Numbered from the stretch's first letter, positions 38,564 to 47,255 are shown. The stretch is 64,000 nucleotides of DNA from WHUA01 sp963711215 (GCA_963711215.1 CAVQDH010000005.1:124001-188000), one strand, 5' to 3'. Translations and numbers: made by a program. The notes: generated by a model from the letters alone, not told the origin.

Positions 38564-38720
38564 ATCGGCGCCCCACCCGGTAGGGTCCTTCGTTCACGCC
38601 TCATGTCTGCCTCCTTGATGCGGATCCGTGCGGGGCAGACAGTAGCGCGAACACGCGGCGCACGCCATTTTCGAGCGCTCGGAAAATGGCAATCTGGTAC
38701 TGTCCGGGAGCCCTTCGAAA

Positions 38721-39731
38721 TTACCCGTTCCGGGGCTTCCGTCCGGTCGGCGGATAGCGCGGATCGACGAAGCCCGGCGTAGAGGGATGGCCGGGTGCGA
38801 CCAGCGAGTCGACGAAGGCCTCATCGCTCGCCGTAAGCTTGTGTTCCGTCGCGGACACGTATTCCCTGAAATGCGCGAGGGTGCGCGGCCCCGCGATCAC
38901 GCTCGTCACGATGGCGTTGTTGAGCACCCAGGCGATCGCGAACTCGGTTGGGCTCATGCCACGCTTGGCAATGCGCTTCTTGATCCGGTCGACCACTCGG
39001 AAGGACTCCTTCCGGAAGTCCCGGTTGAGGATGCTGCCGTCGCCGCGGCCGGCACGGCTGTCCTTGGGCGGTTTCTTGGCAAGATCGTATTTCCCGGTCA
39101 GCACGCCGCGCGCCAATGGCGAGAACGGCGCCACGCCGATCCCGTAATATTCACAGGCGGGGAAGAGGTCGGTTTCGAGCAGCCGCATAACCAAGTTGTA
39201 ATGCGGCTGGCAGATAACCGGCCGTGGCGCGCCGAGCATGTCGGAGAGGCGCACGAGCTCGCCGACCTGCCATCCGCGGTGATTGGAAAAACCCCAATGA
39301 AGCGCCTTCCCCGCAGCAATGATGTCGCGCATGGCCGCGACGCTTTCCTCGAGCGGCGTTTCCCAGTCCACGTGGTGCATATAATAGATGTCGACATAGT
39401 CGGTCTGCAGGCGCTGCAGGCTCTGGTCGATCGCCTCCATCATCCATTTGCGCGACAGGCCCTTTTTCCGCTTCGGCGTACCGCCCGCTTGGCCGACCTT
39501 CGTGGCGAGCACCCATTCCGGGCGGTCTTTCTTGATTAGCTTGCCGACGATCTGCTCGGACTTCCCTCCTGCATAGGCATCCGCCGAATCGATGAAGTTG
39601 ACCCCCGCCTCGCGCGCATGGTCGACGATTGTCGCCGCCGCCTTCTCATCCGTCGAATCGCCGAAATTCATAGCTCCCAGACAGATCTCCGATACCTTCA
39701 GGCCGCTTTTCCCCAGAATGCGGTATTGCAT
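38721..39731 (-). CDS. aldo/keto reductase
   Basis: A 336-residue TIM-barrel aldo/keto reductase. Catalytic residues are seen as Asp and Tyr in NFIDSADAYAGGKSE, Lys in VLATKVGQ and His in YYMHHVDWETP; GPRTLAHFRE matches the NADP-binding C-terminal segment. Start at 39731 (MQYRILGKSGLKVSE), the canonical family opening. Reduces an aldehyde or ketone with NADPH. It resembles the YajO/Mgr-type group; substrate unknown. Confidence 0.92.
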   Translation of the reverse strand: MQYRILGKSGLKVSEICLGAMNFGDSTDEKAAATIVDHAREAGVNFIDSADAYAGGKSEQIVGKLIKKDRPEWVLATKVGQAGGTPKRKKGLSRKWMMEAIDQSLQRLQTDYVDIYYMHHVDWETPLEESVAAMRDIIAAGKALHWGFSNHRGWQVGELVRLSDMLGAPRPVICQPHYNLVMRLLETDLFPACEYYGIGVAPFSPLARGVLTGKYDLAKKPPKDSRAGRGDGSILNRDFRKESFRVVDRIKKRIAKRGMSPTEFAIAWVLNNAIVTSVIAGPRTLAHFREYVSATEHKLTASDEAFVDSLVAPGHPSTPGFVDPRYPPTGRKPRNG

Positions 39732-40322
39732 GACATGCCGTCCTTTCTTTGTGGGCGACCGGCAAGATGAATCCGGCCACCAGGAATTTCGCCTAGCATT
39801 ACAGCATGTCGCGTGGAAATCGCCACCCTGCATTGTGCGAAAGCCGATATGGATCCGCCGATCCCGGCGCGGGGGATGCCCAAGACCGCGCTATTGGGGG
39901 GATACCTCGCGGCGGGAATCATCATGGGTAATCCTTGCAATGGTCACATTCCCGCCGCCTTTCCTACCTATGGTCCTCCTCGACGGGCTTCCGTGATTCT
40001 CTGGTTCGAATCAATGAATGCTTGGTCAATCTCCCCTACTTGACCCCGCCACCTTGGCGGGGTCTTTCCTTTGCGATCCTCCGGCTGATGTCTGATGCAC
40101 AAGATGAGAGCACGACGAAGCCGTGAGCTTTTCGACAATTCATCGACCTACACTTTCGGCGACAAATCGGCTGTATTGTCGATATACTCCTAAAGACGTA
40201 ATACGAATTAGACCACGAGCCGCAACAATACCGCGACGACAACTGGTAGGCTCGGCGCACCGCTCGCGCTTCCGAAATTAACACTCGGAGGCCGGGAGAG
40301 GGGAAACGGGGATCAGCGTGTT
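39732..40322. other. 591-bp non-coding stretch upstream of the lipoprotein gene
   Basis: No convincing protein-coding pattern. It contains one strong plus-strand terminator (40042-40072) that no plus-strand gene feeds, and a more AT-rich stretch (about 40120-40280) that probably carries the promoter of the LppC-type gene. A GGTTCGAATC sequence near 39999 looks like a tRNA T-loop, but the stem does not pair. Confidence 0.5.
40042..40072 (+). terminator. strong Rho-independent terminator without an upstream gene
   Basis: Perfect 9-bp stem GACCCCGCC / GGCGGGGTC with a five-base loop (ACCTT), followed by TTTCCTTT. The adjacent genes face away or start later, so nothing annotated on the plus strand uses it. 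It may end a small RNA or be a remnant. Confidence 0.75.
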
Positions 40323-41984
40323 ATGGACTTTTCGATCTTCATGGCCAACCGCCATGGATGGCGCATCATCATGCGGGCGGCCAAAATTGCAACGTTCGGG
40401 TGCGTTCTTCTTGGGTTGGCTGGGTGTTTGGCAGATCAGCGTCTAGGGGATGGCACGCCGCGCGGTCTGCTGCCTGATTCTTCAATGCAAAACGATCGAT
40501 TGGCAGCATCAGGCAATGCGAAGGTCGCGTTGCTCCTGCCGCTGAGCGGCCCCAATTCCGATATTGGCCGGCAGCTTTGGGACGGCGCCGTCCTAGCGCT
40601 GTTCGAAGGCGGCCGTGACGATGTCGCTCTTTTACCGTTCGACACCAAAGGAACGCCGGTAGGCGCCGGACAAGCGGCGGAAGCGGCGGTCAAAGCCGGG
40701 GCCAATGTTGTCGTCGGTCCTTTATTCTCGAACTCGGTGAGTGCTGCAAGACCCGTTCTTACGGCAGGAGGAATCCGCGGTATTGCCCTTTCCAATAACC
40801 AGGCGGTTGCCGGCCCGCCGATCTTTCTGATCGGCAATCACCCGGAAACGCAGGTCGATGCGATGGCCACTTATCTGGCGAATTCGGACCGGCGGCGCAT
40901 CGTGCTTATTGGTCCTGATACGCCCTATCTGCAGCTTCTCCGCGAGCGGCTGGAACTGTTGGACAAAGCGGGCAAGATCCAACTTGTCGACACGCGGCTT
41001 TACCCGCCCACGGCTTCTTATACGGAGATCGGCAAAGACATACGCTCGATTACGCTCTACGACCGACGCGTAAAAGCGCTCAAAGATTTCACGGCCATCT
41101 TCAGCGACGCCTGGCGGAAAAACGAGGACCCCGAGATGGCATTGGAGGTCGCGCTGGACCACTTGTCCCATCGGCTGGAGGCAACCCGGGTTCAGCTCGC
41201 CACATATTCCACGGATGGCACGTCCACGGGCATCCCCCCGGAGCGCAGAGGTTGGGCAGTCTCCGAGACCGAGTACAGCGACGCGCTCTCCAATCTGCTT
41301 CAGATCTATCACAAGCAACTCAGCATCAAAAAGACGCCCCAGGAAGCGATGGACGAAGCGGTATCGGAATTCCAGCTCCGAGAGACATTAGGGCGGGTCA
41401 ATTTCGATGCCGTGCTGCTGCCGGTCGGCGGTGAGCCCCTGCTGGTGATCGCGCCGATGTTCGAATATTTCAACGCGGCGCAACCGGACGTTTGGCTGCT
41501 CGGAACCGATGTGTGGGATTCCGCGGCGTCGACGACAGCGAAGGACCTTCTCGGCGGCCGCTATGTCACAACGACCTCGCCCGCCTTCGCCGACTTCAAG
41601 GGTCGCTTCGAGAAAGCTTTCGGACAAGCGCCGGATCGTCTCACGGCATTGGCATATGACGCCCTACGCGTTGCCATCGCGGAGAAAGCGGAGACCGGTC
41701 GCGTTTCGTTCAACGAAGGTTTCATAACGCGGCCGACGGGCTTCGAAGGCGTCAACGGCCGCTTTCGCTTCCTACCGAGTGGTGTGAACGAGCGCACGCT
41801 CGACATCGTCGAGTTGCAGGCGACTGGCGCGAAGACCATTTACACGTGGCAGCCGGATCAGACGCCCACAACGCCGCCCACGGCGGCCCCCGAAATGCCA
41901 AATACGGTTCCACCGATGGGGCCGGTTCTCCCGCCAACGCCGCCGGTATCATCTTTGGACAGCCCGGCCGGCCGCAAAGGTTAA
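40323..41984 (+). CDS. penicillin-binding protein activator, LppC/LpoA-type lipoprotein
   Basis: A 553-residue lipoprotein with a type I periplasmic-binding fold. The signal peptide ends in the lipobox LLGLAGC (Cys35 from the first ATG, Cys19 if translation starts at the ATG at 40371, which gives a more usual signal peptide). VALLLPLSGPNSDIGRQLW, VVGPLFSNSV and IALSNNQAV are typical LppC blocks. The last about 45 residues are Pro-rich and likely disordered. In gammaproteobacteria LpoA activates PBP1A from the outer membrane; alphaproteobacterial members are longer-tailed and less studied. It converges on the phage spanin remnant with an 11-bp gap. Confidence 0.88.
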   Translation: MDFSIFMANRHGWRIIMRAAKIATFGCVLLGLAGCLADQRLGDGTPRGLLPDSSMQNDRLAASGNAKVALLLPLSGPNSDIGRQLWDGAVLALFEGGRDDVALLPFDTKGTPVGAGQAAEAAVKAGANVVVGPLFSNSVSAARPVLTAGGIRGIALSNNQAVAGPPIFLIGNHPETQVDAMATYLANSDRRRIVLIGPDTPYLQLLRERLELLDKAGKIQLVDTRLYPPTASYTEIGKDIRSITLYDRRVKALKDFTAIFSDAWRKNEDPEMALEVALDHLSHRLEATRVQLATYSTDGTSTGIPPERRGWAVSETEYSDALSNLLQIYHKQLSIKKTPQEAMDEAVSEFQLRETLGRVNFDAVLLPVGGEPLLVIAPMFEYFNAAQPDVWLLGTDVWDSAASTTAKDLLGGRYVTTTSPAFADFKGRFEKAFGQAPDRLTALAYDALRVAIAEKAETGRVSFNEGFITRPTGFEGVNGRFRFLPSGVNERTLDIVELQATGAKTIYTWQPDQTPTTPPTAAPEMPNTVPPMGPVLPPTPPVSSLDSPAGRKG

Positions 41985-41994
41985 GACGGGGATG

Positions 41995-42174
41995 CTAGCG
42001 GCAGAAGGCTAGCACTTTACGATTGTGCGCGACGATTTGCTCCTTGGTCGGCCGGGTAAGCTGATCCGCGTCGTTCGTGACAATGCGCTTTGCCCAGGAG
42101 CATTCATCCTGGGTCGCGCAGCTCGCGATCCAAATCAGCATCGGAAAGACGAATAACGGCCTCATCAATCTCAT
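41995..42174 (-). CDS. Rz1-like outer-membrane spanin lipoprotein (nested in Rz frame)
   Basis: A 59-residue lipoprotein from the ATG at 42174: signal segment LFVFPMLIWIASC with lipobox Cys, then a short tail ending HNRKVLAFCR. It starts inside the preceding spanin gene in another frame and runs past its end, the classic Rz/Rz1 architecture. Outer-membrane spanins pair with inner-membrane Rz to fuse the membranes in phage lysis. Phage origin inferred from this arrangement and the endolysin remnant upstream. Confidence 0.65.
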   Translation of the reverse strand: MRLMRPLFVFPMLIWIASCATQDECSWAKRIVTNDADQLTRPTKEQIVAHNRKVLAFCR

Positions 42175-42319
42175 TAGCCCGCCTCGCTTCCTCGGACTCG
42201 GTTTGGAAGTGGTCCCGTTCTGCTTCCGCCCGCCCCTTGCCCTCCGCATTCTTGAAGGCGAGCCAGACGATGAAGATCAGGACCAAGATCAGCCCGCCAA
42301 TAACGGCATAGGTCGTCAC
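42104..42319 (-). CDS. Rz-like inner-membrane spanin
   Basis: A 71-residue protein from a GTG at 42319 that overlaps the stop of the preceding gene by four bases (GTGA). One N-terminal membrane helix (YAVIGGLILVLIFIVWLAF) is followed by a charged helical segment rich in Glu and Arg, as in i-spanins and LysB-type proteins. The 3' half overlaps the Rz1-like gene out of frame. Confidence 0.65.
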   Translation of the reverse strand: MTTYAVIGGLILVLIFIVWLAFKNAEGKGRAEAERDHFQTESEEARRANEIDEAVIRLSDADLDRELRDPG

Positions 42320-42663
42320 GGTTGCGGCGCGCTGTCGCGATTGACGCCGACATTCGGATCGTTGGCCGCAGTGCCGAAATTCATCCCGAGCAAATTGATA
42401 ACCTTGAGAATAGCGTTCACGACCTTGTCGTCGGTCTCGTTTGCCGTCATCGCCGCAATCATCGAGAACGCGCCGACGATTTGAAAGACGACCGGCAACC
42501 ATTTTTGAATCTGTTGAACGATGTTCCCGAGGACGGGGATGGCCGCCAGCGACGCCGCGGCGTCGCCCGATGACACTGCCGCCTGCGCCCACACGGGTGG
42601 CACCGTGAATAGGGCAAAGAGGAACAAGGCAAGACCCGCGATCGGAGCAAAATATTTGAACAT
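42316..42663 (-). CDS. small membrane protein of the phage lysis cassette (holin-like)
   Basis: A 115-residue protein with an N-terminal signal or TM segment (LALFLFALFTVPPVWA) and a second hydrophobic stretch (WLPVVFQIVGAFSMIAAMT). Its position between the endolysin remnant and Rz/Rz1 suggests a holin or pinholin, but sequence recognition is weak. ATG at 42663 is preceded by GGAGAGGTAG-like sequence. Stop overlaps the spanin GTG. Confidence 0.5.
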   Translation of the reverse strand: MFKYFAPIAGLALFLFALFTVPPVWAQAAVSSGDAAASLAAIPVLGNIVQQIQKWLPVVFQIVGAFSMIAAMTANETDDKVVNAILKVINLLGMNFGTAANDPNVGVNRDSAPQP

Positions 42664-42695
42664 GGACTACCTCTCCTATGCTGAAGAATGAAAAT

Positions 42696-42725
42696 GAAAA
42701 GAAAGAAACCGCCCTCGCTGGCGGT
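42696..42725 (-). terminator. Rho-independent terminator between endolysin remnant and lysis genes
   Basis: On the minus strand ACCGCC (42720-42725) and GGCGGT (42708-42713) form a stem around a six-base loop, followed by a T-rich tract (TTCTTTCTTTTC). It sits directly upstream of the holin-like gene, mirroring the terminator ahead of the virion-like gene at 37.17 kb. Confidence 0.6.
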
Positions 42726-42762
42726 CTCTCGGTCGTGGAGCCGGAAATGAAGAACGCGTGGA

Positions 42763-43201
42763 TTACGCGAGCGCGTGCCGATGCATCGCGCTCAGGCGCC
42801 TGAACCAGCCGAGGTGAAAATCGGACTGCAAACGCGCATAGTGGACCGAGCGCCGGGCGACCACTTCATCGATGAGCGCATCGCGATCGCTTAAGGAAAT
42901 CGCCTTCATGGTAATCGGCCCAAGGATACCATCCTCCGTGGCGTCGAGTGCCTGCTGCAAAAGCTTCTTCGCCCGATTTGGTCCTTGGTTCACCGCGCTG
43001 TCGAATACCAACAGGTCGACACCGTGTGGCAGCTCGGAGCACCGGCACACATCCTTTGGCAATCGCCGAGACACCATGCGCCAGGAAATCTTGCGATAGG
43101 GCATCGACGAAGGCGGTATCGAGACCGTCCTCTTTCGCGATTCTGGTTGGCGCGCGCGCGTTTCTTCGTTTCGCCTTAGCGCCGGCTTGTTGTCTCGGCA
43201 T
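42763..43201 (-). pseudogene. prophage remnant: GH108 endolysin C-terminus fused to an unrelated phage N-terminus
   Basis: The frame 43104-42763 contains ELPHGVDLLVFDSAVNQGP and DGILGPITMKAIS, the peptidoglycan-binding half of a glycoside-hydrolase-108 phage endolysin. The catalytic N-terminal half with its Glu is absent. Upstream, a different frame from the ATG at 43201 reads MPRQQAGAKAKRRN... and DTAFVDALSQDFLAHGVSAIAK, like the small helical DNA-packaging-type proteins of alphaproteobacterial phages. The two join near 43050. The simplest reading is an internal deletion that fused two phage genes. Probably inactive. Confidence 0.6.
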
Positions 43202-43616
43202 CCGAGCGATCGGCGGTTTGTTCGTCTTCTGACCCGATACGTCTCATTCGGGAAGTGCTCCCAGATAATTGTCTGTGGCTGACGTGACCGCGACGCCGCT
43301 CCATCCCGTGGGCGGGCGGCTTCATCAAAAAAGATGTCGGATGACGGTGCGGGAAATGTTAGCGGCCGAGCGGCGCATCACAATCCTGAACGGCTGATCG
43401 CCGAGGAAACTTCGCCGCTCACACTTCGTTCAGCGTGGCGTTTTAACTAGCACAGATTGGCGAATGCGGCGACCGCTTTCGTTGCGAATCCGGGCGGCGG
43501 TAGCGCCATCGTCAAAGATCGGATTGTAGGGCCGCATCTCCGCGAAAATCATGGACTTGGGCGTCTTGCCCCGACTAACTTTCCTGCCCGTTTCAGCCAA
43601 GAGCAAGGATGGTCCA
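43202..43616. other. non-coding region between phage remnant and thioesterase gene
   Basis: About 415 bp with no convincing coding signal on either strand. It probably includes one edge of the prophage remnant and the promoter of the thioesterase gene. No direct-repeat att pair could be recognised by eye. Confidence 0.4.
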
Positions 43617-44042
43617 ATGGCTTCCAAAGTCCGAGTTCCCGAAGAGCTCAACGAGCTTGGGGCAAGTAGACTTCCCGGTCTCGTCGGCATGGAGGTTACC
43701 GGCGCGACCGACCGTAGCATCGAAGGCCGCCTTTCGGTCCGTCCAGAGCTGCTGGCACCGAACGGCTTTCTCCATGCCGCGACGGTTATTGCCCTTGCGG
43801 ATACCTGCTGCGGCTACGGCACGCTCAACACATTGCCCGACGGGGCCACCGGCTTCACGACGATCGAGCTGAAAGCAAATTTCCTGGGAACCGTGCGTGA
43901 GGGGACAATTCACTGTGTCACGAAGGCGCTGCACCTGGGCCGGTCGACCCAACTATGGGACGCGACGGTATGCGATACTGAGGCGGGCCGGACGCTGGCG
44001 CATTTTCGCTGCACGCAACTCGTTTTGTGGCCACGCCCCTGA
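43617..44042 (+). CDS. PaaI-type hotdog thioesterase
   Basis: A 141-residue hotdog-fold protein. APNGFLHAATVIALADTCCGYG is the PaaI-type active-site helix, and TTIELKANFLGTVREGTIHC completes the fold. AAGGA seven bases before the ATG at 43617 fixes the start over the longer reading. Hydrolyses an acyl-CoA or aromatic-CoA. It is followed 71 bp later by an ABC ATPase. Confidence 0.88.
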   Translation: MASKVRVPEELNELGASRLPGLVGMEVTGATDRSIEGRLSVRPELLAPNGFLHAATVIALADTCCGYGTLNTLPDGATGFTTIELKANFLGTVREGTIHCVTKALHLGRSTQLWDATVCDTEAGRTLAHFRCTQLVLWPRP

Positions 44043-44113
44043 GATTAAGAACCGAGACCGGCTCCGCTATTGCGCGACCAAGCGCATCGCGGCTAGTTTC
44101 CGCAGGCGCAACG

Positions 44114-44908
44114 ATGGACGATCCTATGCCCGAAACGGCTTCTCCCAAGATGAAGGTCCGCGGCCTCACAAAAAGCTTCGGACTCAATCACGTGCTGCGC
44201 GGCGTCGACCTCGATGTCCGCGAGGGCGAGTCCCTCGTGCTGATCGGGACCTCGGGCTGCGGCAAGAGCCTTCTGCTCAAATGCATCCTCGGCCTTCAGG
44301 CGCCCGACGCAGGAAGCATCATCGTCGACGGCGTCGAGACCGCCGGCTACCGCGGCGGCGAGCGCATGCGCTTCATCGACCGATTCGGCGTATTGTTCCA
44401 ATATTCCGGCCTCTTCGACAGCCTCACCGTTTGGCAGAACATTTCCTTCAAGCTGATCCAGGAGCGGACGCTGACCCCGCGCGCCGCGCGTGAGAAGGCA
44501 GCGGAGACGGCGCAATCGGTCGGCCTTGCGCCCGATGTTGTCGATCTCTATCCCCACGAACTTTCCGGCGGCATGCAAAAACGCGTCGGCATCGCCCGGG
44601 CCATCATAACGGAGCCGGAATTCCTGTTCTTGGACGAGCCGACCGCCGGTCTCGATCCCATCATGACCAATATCATCGGCCAGCTGATCACATCCTGCGT
44701 ACGTCAGCTCGGCGCCACAGCGATTTCGATCACCAGCGACATGACCGGGGCCCGGCAGATTGCCGACCGCATCGCCATGCTGCATGACGGACGCATCATC
44801 TGGAGCGGCCAGCGATCGGACGCTGAGGAGTCCGGCAATCCCTATGTTGATCAGCTCATACATGCTCGGGCGCAAGGACCGATCGAGATGCGCGTCACGC
44901 AAAACTGA
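44114..44908 (+). CDS. ABC transporter ATP-binding protein, MlaF-like
   Basis: A 264-residue ATPase: Walker A GTSGCGKSLL, Q-loop FQYSGLFDSLTVW, signature LSGGMQKRVGIARAI and Walker B FLFLDEPTAGLDPI. The FQYSGLFDSLTVWQN and GGMQKR forms are typical of the MlaF/Ttg2A lipid-transport group. The usual partners MlaE (permease) and MlaD are absent; instead a PrpD gene and then an MlaC-like gene follow. Likely powers retrograde or anterograde phospholipid movement with subunits encoded elsewhere. Confidence 0.87.
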   Translation: MDDPMPETASPKMKVRGLTKSFGLNHVLRGVDLDVREGESLVLIGTSGCGKSLLLKCILGLQAPDAGSIIVDGVETAGYRGGERMRFIDRFGVLFQYSGLFDSLTVWQNISFKLIQERTLTPRAAREKAAETAQSVGLAPDVVDLYPHELSGGMQKRVGIARAIITEPEFLFLDEPTAGLDPIMTNIIGQLITSCVRQLGATAISITSDMTGARQIADRIAMLHDGRIIWSGQRSDAEESGNPYVDQLIHARAQGPIEMRVTQN

Positions 44909-44934
44909 AAAAAGAACCGGAGGAGTATGCGATC

Positions 44935-46329
44935 ATGGCGCAACATCACCAGCCGCAGGGCCATGAGGCGGCGATTGCCGAATCCTTCTCCGAATGGGCG
45001 AGCTCGCTGACGCCGGATCGCATTCCGGCCGACGTTCGCGCCGTCGCCGCCGACGTCTTGCTCGATCTCGCCGGCAACTGCGTCTCGGTTCGCAATCTCG
45101 ACTATATAGAGAGTGTCGTGACCGGATGGGACGGCAAGGGCGATTGTACCGCCTTCGGCCACGCTCAAAGCTTCGATGCAGCCGGTGCCGCCGTCATCAA
45201 CGGCACCGCCGCCCACGGCGAAGATTTCGACGACACCTATGAAGGCTCGCCTGTTCACGCAGGAGCGCCGACAATTCCGGCGGTTCTCGCCGCCTGCGAG
45301 CGTTTCGGCCGCAGTGGCGCCGATGCGTTGACCGGCATCGTCGTCGCCATGGAACTCGCTTGCCGGATGACCGTGGTGGCGCCGACGGCGATCCACCGCG
45401 CCGGATTTCATCCGACCGCCGTCATCGGAACGATGGGGGCGGCCGCAGGTGTTGCCGCCGCGCTCGGTATGTCCGCTGATGAGATGACCCGGGCGCTCGG
45501 CATCGCCGGAAGCATGGCGTCCGGCATCATCGAATATTTGGCCGAAGGCACCTGGACCAAGCGCCTACACCCCGGCTGGTCCGCTCATTCCGGGTTGCAG
45601 GCGGCGCTCCTGGCGCGGCAGGGCTTCACCGGTCCCCGCACGGTCTTCGAGGGAACCCATGGATTCTTCTTCGCCTTCGCCGATCCCGCATTTGATCGCG
45701 ATTTTTCGCATCTGACGGATGGCCTGGGCGCCGAATGGCGCATGCGCCGCATTGCCTTCAAGCCCTATGCCTGCGGGACGATGGCGCAGCCTTATATCGA
45801 TTGCGCCATCGCGCTGGCAAAGCGCGGGGTTAGCGCGTCGAATATCGCCGAGATTCACTGCGAGACGGGCGAGGGCATCGTCCACCGGCTATGGGAGCCA
45901 TTGGCGGAAAAGCACCGCCCAAGCACACCCTACTCGGCAAAATTCAGCATCCCCTACCTGATCGCCGTGGGATTTCTCGATCAAGCGGTCGGCCTCGCCC
46001 AGTTCACCGAAGACCGCATCCATGATCCGGCCGTGCTCGACCTCGCCGGCAAAGTTACCTATGCCGTCGATCCGCAGAACGAGTATCCGCGGAACTATAC
46101 CGGCCACCTGCGGGCCGTGCTTCGAGACGGTCAAGACGTCGTTATCCGCCAGCCCTATCTCCGCGGCGGCACGCGCGAGCCGTTGCCACGTGACGAAATC
46201 GTCGCGAAGTTTCGCAACAACGTCGCCTTCGGTGGATGGGACGAGCGCCAATCGGCAGCCCTAATGACATGGTGCGAGAGCTTGTTCGACGCACCGGCCC
46301 TCACCGGCATCTCGGCTTTTCGGACATAA
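44935..46329 (+). CDS. MmgE/PrpD family protein
   Basis: A 464-residue intact MmgE/PrpD protein (HGEDFDDTYEGSPVHAGAPTIPA, GFHPTAVIGTMGAAAGVAAALG, TKRLHPGWSAHSGLQAALLA, FKPYACGTMAQPYIDCA). GGAGGAG precedes the ATG. Dehydratase or isomerase acting on a tricarboxylic or related acid; specificity unknown. It sits 26 bp after the MlaF-like gene, so it is probably co-transcribed with it despite no metabolic link. Only distantly similar to the PrpD at 30849. Confidence 0.9.
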   Translation: MAQHHQPQGHEAAIAESFSEWASSLTPDRIPADVRAVAADVLLDLAGNCVSVRNLDYIESVVTGWDGKGDCTAFGHAQSFDAAGAAVINGTAAHGEDFDDTYEGSPVHAGAPTIPAVLAACERFGRSGADALTGIVVAMELACRMTVVAPTAIHRAGFHPTAVIGTMGAAAGVAAALGMSADEMTRALGIAGSMASGIIEYLAEGTWTKRLHPGWSAHSGLQAALLARQGFTGPRTVFEGTHGFFFAFADPAFDRDFSHLTDGLGAEWRMRRIAFKPYACGTMAQPYIDCAIALAKRGVSASNIAEIHCETGEGIVHRLWEPLAEKHRPSTPYSAKFSIPYLIAVGFLDQAVGLAQFTEDRIHDPAVLDLAGKVTYAVDPQNEYPRNYTGHLRAVLRDGQDVVIRQPYLRGGTREPLPRDEIVAKFRNNVAFGGWDERQSAALMTWCESLFDAPALTGISAFRT

Positions 46330-46573
46330 ACGAAACACCTCCCGCCAATTTTGGACACTCCCTTTGGAAGGTATGGCACCCGCCGTCGAGAAACGGTAAG
46401 CTGCTTAAATTGGTGGTCAGACCATCCTTCTGGGGCAAGCGCTTATCCTTTCGACGCACCGCTTGCCACAGGGTCGAGCCGGGAACAGGCGCCCTTCAAA
46501 TGGCGGATGACCGGTTCACCGGAAAAACGGATGGCGAAAGGCAATGTGATAGACGACAGGGACAGGACTGGGG

Positions 46574-47215
46574 ATGATCTCGCGCCGGCTGTTGGCTGCA
46601 TTTGGCTGCTTGCTTGCTCTGACTTTATTCACGCCAAGCCCCTTCTCTTCCGCTAACGCCGCGGACGACGGGCCAGGCGCATTCGTAACCCGCCTTGGCA
46701 ACAAGACCATCGCGAACATGACCGACGTTTCTCTGTCGGAATCGGATCGCGAGAATCAGTTTCGCGGTCTGCTGCGGGAGGGGTTCGCCGTCGATACGAT
46801 CGGGCAGTTCGTATTGGGAAAATACCGGCGGACCGCTTCGGCCGAAACGGTTAACGAATTCATCCATGTCTTCGAGGAATATATCGTCTCGCTGTACGCG
46901 AAGCAGTTCAGCCGCTATGGCGGCGAGAAATTCGTCGTGGAAAAGGTCGTCGCGACGACCCGCTCGAGCGACAGCATGGTCATGACGAAAATCATTCCAA
47001 CGGACGGAGGCGAGGCGATGCGCGTCGACTTCCAGGTTCGGAATTTCGGCAACACATTCAAGATTTTGGATGTCCGGGTGGAAGGCGTGAGCATGGTATT
47101 GGCCGAGCGTGACGAATTCACCTCCTTTATCGCCAAGAACGGTGGTCGCGTCGAAGCATTGATCGACACCTTGCGCCAGCGTACCGCCGCGCCAGACCGG
47201 ACCGCCGTCAAATAG
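46574..47215 (+). CDS. MlaC/Ttg2D family periplasmic lipid-binding protein
   Basis: A 213-residue protein with a cleavable signal peptide (LLAAFGCLLALTLFTPSPFSSANA). The mature part matches MlaC: FRGLLREGFAVDTIGQFVLGKY, VDFQVRNFGNTFKILDVRVEGVSMV. MlaC shuttles phospholipid between the outer- and inner-membrane Mla complexes. In hopanoid producers a related HpnM occurs, but no hopanoid genes are visible. A perfect-palindrome terminator follows. Confidence 0.88.
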   Translation: MISRRLLAAFGCLLALTLFTPSPFSSANAADDGPGAFVTRLGNKTIANMTDVSLSESDRENQFRGLLREGFAVDTIGQFVLGKYRRTASAETVNEFIHVFEEYIVSLYAKQFSRYGGEKFVVEKVVATTRSSDSMVMTKIIPTDGGEAMRVDFQVRNFGNTFKILDVRVEGVSMVLAERDEFTSFIAKNGGRVEALIDTLRQRTAAPDRTAVK

Positions 47216-47220
47216 CGTTC

Positions 47221-47255
47221 GCGCCGCAAGCTTGCGGCGCTGTTCGTTTTCTTGA
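47221..47255 (+). terminator. Rho-independent terminator after mlaC-like gene
   Basis: Perfect 20-bp palindrome GCGCCGCAAGCTTGCGGCGC (47221-47240) followed by a T-rich run (TGTTCGTTTTCTT), five bases after the stop of the MlaC-like gene. Confidence 0.8.

Noticed and set aside
39980..40035. GGTTCGAATC resembling a tRNA T-loop, possibly an att-site tRNA fragment
   Set aside because: The flanking bases do not form a T-stem and no acceptor or anticodon arm can be folded around it.
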